From positions 1 to 64,000 of the forward strand of contig JAYWVB010000018.1 in the NCBI GenBank assembly GCA_039881045.1: a stretch of DNA of 64,000 bases, in the 5' to 3' direction. Below are positions 55,919 through 64,000 of the stretch, in pieces. A program made the position numbers and the translations under genes. Position 1 is the first letter of the stretch. Each line of letters opens with the position of its first letter. Under the pieces are notes generated by a model. It worked only from the letters and a program-made list of their open reading frames with translations, made no database searches and was not told where the DNA came from. The stretch comes from Chaetomium olivaceum. Its lineage: Eukaryota > Ascomycota > Sordariomycetes > Sordariales > Chaetomiaceae.

Positions 55919-56588
55919 CTGTGTGTTTTGTTGATGAGTAAGAATGCCCGGATAGTATGTGATGCCTGATGCCCTGTAGGGGCCATCTGCTTGTTTGAGG
56001 GTTGGTTCGAATCCGATGATTGATGTCAAATAGGGAAGAGTGTAGGCTCTATTTCCTGCAAATGTAAGCCATAATCATGGTTACTGTTAAGTCCGATTGT
56101 CCAGACGACCGGGCAGTTCGTGGCCTCCGGGAAGATACCTCGGCTGGAGCTGCTGTACGGCATCCTCTACCTTACGGAAGGGACTGGACGATTGCTGGAC
56201 GGCAGACTTGAGCACGGGATAACCCTCGAGCAACTCGGACTGCAACCTTTTCAAATACACGTGAAACAACCGTGGACTTGAACCGTGGAGAGAGAGGACC
56301 CAGTTGATTCGCAATTTCAGCACGAGTGTTTTTTATGAGTCGGGTTTCAAATCCTCAATTCTGCAAGTAACCTGTAGCACTTAGAAGACACACTAAAGGA
56401 GGATATCCCACACTCGGAATGTACCTAATCGGCGTTGTCAATTCGAAAGAATGACTTAGTTCTAGATTTCCAAAACCGGCCGGGCCGCTGACTCTAGGTA
56501 CCTACTCATTCGTACATACAAACCCACATTAACATTAACATTACGTCCGTGACCGATGCGACAGACGTCCAACTTTCCCTCACTCTTC
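55919..56588. other. Intergenic region between convergent genes
   Basis: A reverse-strand frame at 56087-56323 reads partly like protein (HVYLKRLQSELLEGYPVLKS) but has no ATG; possibly a remnant. Confidence 0.35.
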
Positions 56589-57350
56589 TCAAAGCAACCC
56601 AGCAATCCCAGCAACAACCAGCCCGCCCAAAGCATACCCCGCCGGCGATCCCTGGCTTAACCGAGCCGCCGCCAAGGACGAGTCGGCCGTCGTCGTCGCC
56701 GCGGCCTCGTTGTCTGTCCCAGTACCAGTAGCAACCGGCGCCGTAGTGCTCGCCGCCGCACTCTCCAGTCCCGTGGCGGTTCCCGGCGCACCGGTCGACG
56801 CCGCCGCCGCCTCGCTCGACGTCGAGTTGGGCTTGAACGCCGCCAGATTCAGCACCATTGTCTTGTTGCTGTTGTTCTTCTCGTACCCAAACAGCCGATA
56901 GCCGGCCCACGACGGGCCCTCGGACGCGTCGCGCAGCGCCAGGCAATTCTCCATCTTGTCGGTCGCGACGCACAGCACGCCGTCCGCATCGGTCGTGACG
57001 TTGCGCTCCCCGCGGCAGTTGTTCACCGTCTGCCAGAACATGCTGCTCAGGTTGCTCCAGAAGTCGCCCGACTCCTCGACGGGCAGGCAGCGCGCGCACG
57101 CTTCGATGTAGGGGTACCAGCCGTTGTCGGAGCCGGCAGACGCGCGCGGCGGGCAGACGCATTCGCCGACGTTGGTGCGGGTGGGCCCGGGGACGGACCG
57201 CGCGCACGTGTAGAAGGTCTTGTATAGGTACGGGCAGGCGACGCACTCGTCGAGGACGTTGGGGCCGTTTTTGATGTCGTCCTGGGCGGTCGTTGGGGAG
57301 GGGAGGAGAGTGAGGGCCGCGAGGGCGAGGGGGAGAATGGAGCGGACCAT
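56589..57350 (-). CDS. GPI-anchored Cys-rich surface protein, hypothetical
   Basis: Single exon of 253 aa. The start at 57350 gives a clean signal peptide (MVRSILPLALAALTLLPSPT); the frame is open 40 codons further up but that part is Lys/Arg-rich and would spoil the signal. The mature domain has about ten cysteines in pairs (ECVACPYLYKTFYTCARSVP, CVCPP, CARCLP, NNCRGE, CVATDKMENC) and N-glycosylation sites. A Ser/Thr/Ala stalk (SSEAAAASTGAPGTATGLES) leads to a hydrophobic end (GYALGGLVVAGIAGLL), typical of GPI attachment. It should sit on the cell wall or membrane. Function unknown. Confidence 0.75.
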   Translation of the reverse strand: MVRSILPLALAALTLLPSPTTAQDDIKNGPNVLDECVACPYLYKTFYTCARSVPGPTRTNVGECVCPPRASAGSDNGWYPYIEACARCLPVEESGDFWSNLSSMFWQTVNNCRGERNVTTDADGVLCVATDKMENCLALRDASEGPSWAGYRLFGYEKNNSNKTMVLNLAAFKPNSTSSEAAAASTGAPGTATGLESAAASTTAPVATGTGTDNEAAATTTADSSLAAARLSQGSPAGYALGGLVVAGIAGLL

Positions 57351-58489
57351 GGCGGCAGATTTTTGTTTTTGGGTTTTTTTTTTTCTTTTCTTTTGGCGTG
57401 GAATGGTGGAGGGAAGAATGGAGAGAGGGAGGGAGACAAGACGGCGTTTAAACCTGGACTTGAGGACCAACGGTTGTGAAGATATTTAGTGTATTCGTAT
57501 TCCTACGGATTCCTACCTGCCTATCTCACGTTAGCGAGCTTTTTTTTTTTTGGTTCAATTTCATTTTAAATCGGCCGACAAACCGCGTGAGCCGTCTGCC
57601 AAGAAGAATCCACTCTCGGGAACTTGTGTCTGCTGTGCCCCTGGATGAATTGGGTTTCTCTGTCTTGGCGGGAGCACAGGATTTGACATACGGAAAATGT
57701 AACCCTCAATACCTAATAAGCTCAGCAACTTTCAATGATTTAATACGAACAGCATTGAGCAGTGCTCGCAGCGCCTCTGTGACTCACCTCGGTGCTCCTC
57801 GTACCTCACATTGACCATCCCTCGGGTGCACCCACTGCCCTGTCGAAGCGAGTCCTGCCACCTTCCCGGTATTGCTATTATACACTGTTGGGAGCTGTGG
57901 GAAACGTATAGCCTGTTCTGATCTGTGTGTGGTCTGTGGGAGAGAGAGAAAGACGTGAGTCGCGTGGGTAGCTGCAAGAATAGTTTTGCCATATACAACG
58001 TAGGGGTCACAGAAAAAAGGACTGTGCAAGATACCAGAAGTGTTACCTGGAAGCTAAAAACAAGGGATCATCATTTGGCGCTTAACGTTACAGCGAGTTA
58101 TCCGAGGAGCGCGAGGGCGGCAATGCTATTGCCGTCGTTGAGCGCTGTCCTCCCTAACTTGGAACCGCCAAGCTCTCAGAGGACAACCAGAAGAAGTAAA
58201 TGTTAAAACCGAAGATTCGCCCGATGTTTGGGTTTTTATTATCACGTCTGACCCCCAACTTAGGCATACTCGCCACTCAAGCCCGTAACCGACATTCTCA
58301 TGCATCTCACCCGTCCGAGTATGCCACAGACCCGACCAGCCTGCAGGCCACCACAAACCGTCGTAAACCAACCCTGAATGACATATTCCTCACGATATAT
58401 CCCCGGTCATAATGGTATCCACCACAATTCTCATTTCCCAAGCTCCATGTGAAATACACGCTCCTCCCCGCCCAGACTCAATAAACCGG
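57351..58489. other. Intergenic region
   Basis: Begins with a poly-pyrimidine/purine leader of the GPI gene (57360-57440) and a T run at 57540. No gene seen. Confidence 0.4.
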
Positions 58490-58891
58490 TTATTTAAAAA
58501 CACGGCGAGCCTTAGTCTGGCTACGGATAGGTTGACGATTTCGGCGAAAGCCAGCAAAAGGATCGGAACCCCGTATTTGCTGAACGCTTGGACAGTTGCC
58601 TCGATACAATGCCCAAATCCGTCTTTTTTTCCTCTCAGGTGGCGGTGCTCCTCCGGCCTTGAAGTAGAGAATATAGAAACGTACAAGGAGGTCGTGCAAG
58701 TAATATTTGGCGACAAAGCCCGAGATGCAAAGACAAATGAAGCTTAGCCAGACAGAGCCCCCTTGTTGTTTGTCGAGGTAGTGGTTGGGATCCAGCTGTG
58801 CTACCGGGATCCCTTGAGACCTCATGGCGGCAGAGGTGGATATTTGAATTGCCAGAGCAAAGAGCGCAAGAAGAGGTCGAATGCAGTGCAT
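58490..58891 (-). CDS. Small membrane protein, hypothetical
   Basis: Single exon of 133 aa from the ATG at 58891. Residues 1-23 (MHCIRPLLALFALAIQISTSAAM) look like a signal peptide, and residues about 45-62 (GSVWLSFICLCISGFVAKYY) like one membrane helix. The C-terminal half is strongly basic (PPPERKKRRIWALYRG; RRNRQPIRSQTKARRVFK), suggesting a cytoplasmic side. No family recognised. Confidence 0.4.
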   Translation of the reverse strand: MHCIRPLLALFALAIQISTSAAMRSQGIPVAQLDPNHYLDKQQGGSVWLSFICLCISGFVAKYYLHDLLVRFYILYFKAGGAPPPERKKRRIWALYRGNCPSVQQIRGSDPFAGFRRNRQPIRSQTKARRVFK

Positions 58892-59788
58892 CGCTCTGTT
58901 TAGTGTTGGTGTAATCGTTATGAATGTAGTGACTGTGAGGGGGAGGTCTTGTGCCAACCGAAATGAGACGTTCTACAACTGCGAGAGAGTAACACTAACG
59001 CTTGATATGGGGAGGATTCAGCTCGATGCACATCATTCCGTTGGCATGATCATGCCGGTTGTTCACATGGCATGATAATTCTCTCCGTGGCGAAGTCGCG
59101 GAACAATGATTCAGGGTCAGTCACTCTTTTCAGCACTCACAGGGAACTTTGGAAGTCACCAACCACTGTGCCAGACTAACCACATAGGACTGTACTTATT
59201 TTGTGTCAATTCAACAACTCCGATTGAGTTATAGTTTGGCTGTGACTTATCTGAACCTCGGAGAAGAGGGTTAGGCAGGAACTAAATTCACCATTTACAG
59301 CCTCCGCACCGAACATGTTACATGTATCTCGCTTACTCTAATGTACTTCGTTTGGGGTAGCATGTGTCGTGTTGTTGTAATCAGTAATTGACGTTTTACC
59401 CAACAATGATTGTTGGGTTTCTTCCTGTTTTCTTTCCTCTCACGGCCGTGGTAATTCTTGCACCCCCCTTCCCTCCGCACTGACGGGACTTCCAGTGCTC
59501 GGACAGTTATCCCTGCTACCAAGGTGTGTGATCCCGACCGCATGCGTCGATTCCAATAATGGTTGGCGCGCTTATATTAGCCGATTTGGTTGGAGAAGCC
59601 GTAATTGCCGCCGACTGTTGCCGGTGCTGCTCTAGATATAAGATTGTTGAATGGGCCATTTCCCCAGGCCAGTTTGCAACTTTATATAGTTGGTCTTGCA
59701 GTGTTGCCTTGTTATCCATGCTTATGGGAGCTTTTTCTCATCCATCCATTACCTTATTCCCAGCGTTAGGCTGTGCACCTTTCTGATC
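58892..59788. other. Intergenic region
   Basis: Promoter side of the esterase gene. No gene, RNA or clear repeat seen. Confidence 0.4.
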
Positions 59789-61484
59789 ATGCGAACATCG
59801 TGCTTTTACTGGGTTTTGGTCTCCGCCGCCAGTCTGGCGACCGCCCAACCTCCCACAGTCACCCTGAAAGATGCTATCTACATCGGCACTACTACCCAAA
59901 TAACTTCTGCGACGACTGTTGTGGACAAGTTCCTGGGTATTCCATATGCAGCAACCCCTGAGAGATTTCGAGCTGCCCGTCCACGACCTCCGGGGTCGCT
60001 GCGTATAAATGCCACAGTGCAACCACCGGCATGTATCCAGCAATGTGGGGAACCATTGCCCTCATTCCACAAATAACTGCCATGCTCTGAGCCTTGCCCA
60101 CTGACCCGAGACAATAGCAAGTTCTGGAAACGCCCCTGAGAGCGAAGACTGCCTGTTCCTCAACGTGTTCGCGCCGCATATGGGTTGCGGCAAGCCCAAG
60201 GCAAAGAAGGCTGTTATGTTTGGTTTTATGGCGGTGCTTTGTCGTTTGGTTCGATGAGGGAGGTCGACGGCTCGTCATTTGCTGCCAACCAAGACATCAT
60301 TCTCGTAGCCTGCAACTATCGCCTGGGCGTCTTCGGCTTTCCCGGAAATGTATCTGGACTTCCAGCAGACGAGCTGAATCCCGGATTCCGCGACCAGAAA
60401 ATGGCACTTAGATGGATCCAGGAGAATATCTCTCGCTTTGGCGGTGACCCAACCAAGGTCACCATCTTTGGCGAATCGGCCGGCGCAGTGTCGGTCGATA
60501 GTCATCTGATAAGCGAGCGCGATGGCCATCCACCATTCCGAGCCGCTATTCTGCAGAGCGGAGGTCTTCACACCTTCAACCGCGTTGCGTTGGGTGTGGG
60601 TGTCTCGGTGACGGGTTTGGGTACGGGGAACAAGGCTGGGGAAGCGCCATTCCTGACATTGTCAAAGCATATGAACTGCACCGAGGAGAATGCGGTTTTG
60701 TGCCTCCAGTCTAAGCCGGTAGAACTGGTCAAATCAGCCGTCCTCGCCGTGAATCTTTTATTCGCGCCGGTTGATGATGGGGGCAAGACGAGCGTCGCTG
60801 ATACGGACTCGGAAAGGCGGGCAGGGCGTACTACCAAGGTACCTGTGCTCATCGGGAGTACCTTCATGGAAGGAAATATATTCCCAGCCAAAGCGTTACA
60901 ACAAAAGACAGTGGAGGGCTGGGCGGATGTGATATACCCCGGCGACTCGACCGCGGCTTCTGCTGTTGCTGACGCGTACGCTGTTGGCTCTGGCTGGCAA
61001 GCTGGAACCCTTGACGACGCCGTCAGGCTGCTTCATTCCGACTTCCATTTTGCCTGTACCACCACATATGACAGCAAAATAATGGCCAGCATTGGCATAC
61101 GTGAGTGTTTATCTCTACCACACGGTCATATGTGATGGAGGTGGTATACTAATGCTTCGACCAGCAACTTGGCGGTATCTTTTCAACGCCTCTCTACCGA
61201 GTGGGCTAGCGTCCCACGGCAGCGAGATCAGCTTCGTCTTTGGTGGCCCTCAAACCACGCCCGCAAACGAAGCGTTGAGTGCAAAAATACAAGGGGCATG
61301 GGCTAGCTTTGCAAAGAACCCATCCTCGGGCCCTGGATGGACAAAATACTCGCCGGATACGTCTTCCCTTGCGAACCTTGGTGGAGAGGGGGATCGGGCT
61401 TCCATCACAGTGATTGACCCGATGGTGGTGGACTCAAGGTGCGACGTGTTTTGGGATGCTTATGATCCTCGCAGACCCAAATGA
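59789..61484 (+). CDS. Secreted type-B carboxylesterase, one frameshift
   Basis: Type-B carboxylesterases hydrolyse ester or lipid substrates. The protein has a signal peptide (MRTSCFYWVLVSAASLATAQ). Exons are about 59789-60044, 60118-61100 and 61165-61484. Family landmarks in order: FLGIPYAATPERF, SEDCLFLNVFAPH, the oxyanion-hole region YGGALSFG, NYRLGVFGFPG, the nucleophile elbow FGESAGAVS, and the catalytic His in SHGSEISFVFGG. The frame breaks near 60215-60222: KKAVMF and WFYGGAL lie in different frames because one T is missing from TTTT. The first intron is a less certain call (donor GTGGGG). It lies tail to tail with the MFS permease gene. Confidence 0.85.
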
Positions 61485-61791
61485 AGTAGAATGAGATAGA
61501 GAGATACGAATTGAGGTCTTCACGCAGCCCATCCAGTGGTCCAGCAAACAATGATTCTAGCGGATTGGAGCTTATTCAAAACCACAGAAATAACCGCCGG
61601 AATGCATATGATACTTCGAACGGGGCTATCGAAGGAAGAGGCTAGGTGCAGCCAAAGAGAAAGGTCGAACATAGTTCAACCAATGTGTTTCAGGGATATT
61701 AATCCACAATCCAAGAGATGTCAGATCGTTGATCCAATTCATACCAACGAGCTGCCAGTAACCTCCTAACAAAATGAGGTTGAGTTTTGTC
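61485..61791. other. Intergenic region between convergent genes
   Basis: 3' flanks of the esterase and permease genes. Nothing else seen. Confidence 0.45.
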
Positions 61792-63527
61792 TCAATATCC
61801 ATAAATCCATGTGTACCGTTGATCACCTCTCCGCTCCGTACTTCCCTGTTCATTGATGAAGTCGTCCTCGGTCCAAGTAGCCGTGATCTTCTTCCTCTTC
61901 TTGTTCTCCCACATGTACATGGCTCGCACAAACAAGAACCCGAGCATGCCAACGGCGGTCAAGATCATCGTGACGGTTAGGGGATAGGCGTAGCTGGGAG
62001 CATGCTTGCTCTTGAACAACTGTCCAGCAATGACGCCAGCCAAGTTGGAGTATCCGTTTAGACCGAGTACGAAGGACCGGGACGCCTTCCATGGCGTGTT
62101 TCCCGCTAGCCACACGGCAACAAGCGGGCCGCTCGCAAAGACGCCGGACAGGCACACGTGGGCAAAGCCGTACCGGAGCTTGGGGTCGGATGAGGCAACC
62201 ATTACAGCGCAACCGATCAACCCCAAGAGCATGCCGAACACAGTGTGTAGCGAGCGTTCGTGGAAGTGATCCGACGAGTAGACGATTATGAGCAGACCGA
62301 CAACGCCAACGGCAAATGGGGGGACGGACATCAGTGTTGCTGTCACACCCTTGTAGTCCATGCCTTGAACGATAAGTGGTAGGAAGGTGGTAAACGCTGT
62401 GACGGGCTGGTTGTTTGTCTGTCAGCCGACTCTGTGTCTGCAAAGATGGAAAGCGGCCAAGGACCACCCAGACTTACCAGAACAGCGGTGATGTTGCTCA
62501 CAATAATGAACATCTTCTTCCAATCCTTCACCACATCCACCAAATCCCTCACCTTCACCCCATTCTCCCTCGCCCCAAACTCACTCTCCTCCTCCTGCAT
62601 TCCAGCCAAATCTCTCTCCATCCTCCCCACCGCATGTTCCCTCTCTCTCCCCCGCAAAAACCACGCCTTGCCCACATCTCCAGGCAACACCACAAACGCC
62701 ACCACCCCCACCAACACTGTCACACCCCCCTCCACCAAGAAAACCACCTGCCACCCATGGACGCTCGCCGTCTGCACCTTCAACAACCCATACGCAATCA
62801 ACCCCGCAAACGCCCCAGCCACAGCATACATGCCCGTGAACAATCCCATGCGAAAGCCCAGCGCAAACTTGGGGTACAGAAGCGACATGTAATAAAAGGC
62901 GGACTGGGTGAACCCTGCTTCGGCAGCGCCCAGTAGCAGGCGCAGGGCGATGAGGGTGCCGGAGGAGCGGATGCCAGCGTGGGCCATGCAGAGGGAGCCC
63001 CATGCGACAAGTTGTAGCGGGAGGAAGCGGTGCGGGCCGAGGCGACGGGCGAGGAGGGCGGCGAGAGGTTGGAGGGGAACGTAGGTGGCTGAGAACTGGA
63101 GGGGGATCGTGGGTCAGTTTGCTGGTGGTTAATGGGGCTGGGGACGAAGAACGCGGGAAACGGAAAAGGGGGCGTACGAGGGAAAGGGAGTTGGGGATGT
63201 CGTCCGGGTGGAGGTTGGCATCTTTGACGAAGCTGCTCGTTGCCACAAAACCGACGTTGGTCTTGTCGATGCCACAGAGCTGGGGGTGTTGTTAGTTGTG
63301 TTAATGACACATCTAAGGTGTCGTTCTCTTACAATGAAGCTGATGGATAGAATCAGCAGGACAGTCATATCCAACTTCCAATTCACCCGCTTGTCCAGCT
63401 CCCTCTCTTCTTCGTTGACCGGGGCATAGTGGGTGACCACTGCTTGAGGCAGCACAGCCTTTGTGTCTTCGACCTCGACCTCGGTAGGCTTCCCAATCTC
63501 GGAACCAGCGATATCATTAGGGGCCAT
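61792..63527 (-). CDS. MFS transporter, allantoate/nicotinate permease (Dal5-like) family
   Basis: Four exons, 63333-63527, 63178-63279, 62478-63095 and 61792-62406, join in frame to 509 aa, the usual length for this anion:cation symporter group. After a cytoplasmic head the helices begin (KLDMTVLLILSISFI). They include the family's GIDKTNVGFVATSSF loop, YVPLQPLAALLARRLGPHRF, LLLGAAEAGFTQSAFYYMSL and VAGAFAGLIAYGLL, with twelve hydrophobic segments in all. The C-terminal RRGDQRYTWIYGY is typical of these fungal permeases. They take up organic anions or vitamins; the substrate here is not known. No lesion seen. Confidence 0.92.
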
Positions 63528-64000
63528 CTTGACCGCTGAAGACCATGTGAATCAATACAGTGTTGATGAGATGAACTAACTTGCACACATCGATGATGAT
63601 ACTCCAATCGGCGGGTCTTAAACCCTAATTAAAGAGACATTCTCATCCCTCCTCACGAGAAGGTCACACGACGAAGAACTCACCAAAACGCTCGGTTCTC
63701 CAATGAAATTCGTTACCATCCCCCTCCCCGGGAATTATCAACGGGAAGCCAATCTCGGACCCAGCGATGAGGGGAGTTGACGGTAGGATCAGACTAACCA
63801 TCAACCCAGCCTCATGAGGGGTAGTTAATTAATCGATCGCCCGAGCGTCACACGCGCTCCAATCCTTTGCTTCTCTCGCTCCTACCCCGACTCCCAACCC
63901 GGCATCTGAACCCGGCAACCTGGTCGAGTAAAGCGAGTCAAATCATTTAGCCGTCTCTTAATACCGAATTATGCATCCTGAATCCGGGCTTCGTCGACTG
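63528..64000. other. Permease promoter and right flank
   Basis: Contains AATTAATCGATCG-type sequence near 63830. No gene seen. Confidence 0.4.

Noticed and set aside
55985..56030. tRNA-like B box GGTTCGAATCC near 56005
   Set aside because: A T-arm can be drawn, but no matching A box, anticodon arm or acceptor stem could be found upstream.
56087..56323. Reverse frame with HVYLKRLQSELLEGYP
   Set aside because: Lacks an ATG and a recognisable partner exon; possibly a remnant, not callable.
1..64000. CRISPR arrays, operons, Shine-Dalgarno sites, rRNA
   Set aside because: The sequence is eukaryotic with spliced genes; none of these features was seen.

Overview
This is nuclear DNA of a filamentous ascomycete, most likely a sordariomycete of the Sordariales (Chaetomiaceae-like). 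Short GT-AG introns (about 45-230 nt) split most genes. The proteins include a malate synthase ending in the peroxisomal signal SKL, a PalI/Rim9 pH-sensing protein, a GH7 endoglucanase of the Humicola EG I type, a modin-like protein and a fungal Crypton recombinase. The taxonomy is inferred from these families, not searched. All exon boundaries were worked out by hand from reading frame and splice sites.

1-15.5 kb is a conserved gene block: malate synthase, a small one-pass membrane protein, a CDP-alcohol phosphotransferase (phospholipid synthesis), a bZIP regulator with a 3-kb empty upstream region, a large low-complexity protein, and palI.

16.5-46 kb is an accessory, repeat-rich zone. It opens with an apparently intact Crypton (four exons, 808 aa). 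It then holds a decayed Cys-rich gene, a secreted CBM-like protein, a 57-bp minisatellite, a small acidic protein, LINE 3' ends, two divergent decayed genes of unknown function (27.3-32.1 kb), and a cluster of small orphan genes (33.0-36.5 kb). The cluster contains three coiled-coil proteins, a GPI-anchored secreted protein and a transthyretin-like protein. A 4.0-kb element with matching inverted ends (36514-40509) carries a broken hAT transposase. Next to it lies a broken ankyrin-CorA fusion gene with an internal 36-residue repeat.

46-64 kb is rich in secreted and surface proteins: a GH7 endoglucanase with a frameshift, a conserved 721-aa protein, two secreted or GPI proteins, a modin-like membrane protein, a type-B carboxylesterase with a frameshift, and, tail to tail with it, a Dal5-type MFS permease.

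Several genes carry lesions, some at or beside short homopolymers or dinucleotide repeats. This is either real decay or uncorrected sequencing error, and it affects how the GH7, esterase and ankyrin-CorA genes should be read. The most notable structures are the intact Crypton at the edge of the accessory zone, the 4-kb inverted-repeat element, and the 33-36.5 kb orphan cluster.
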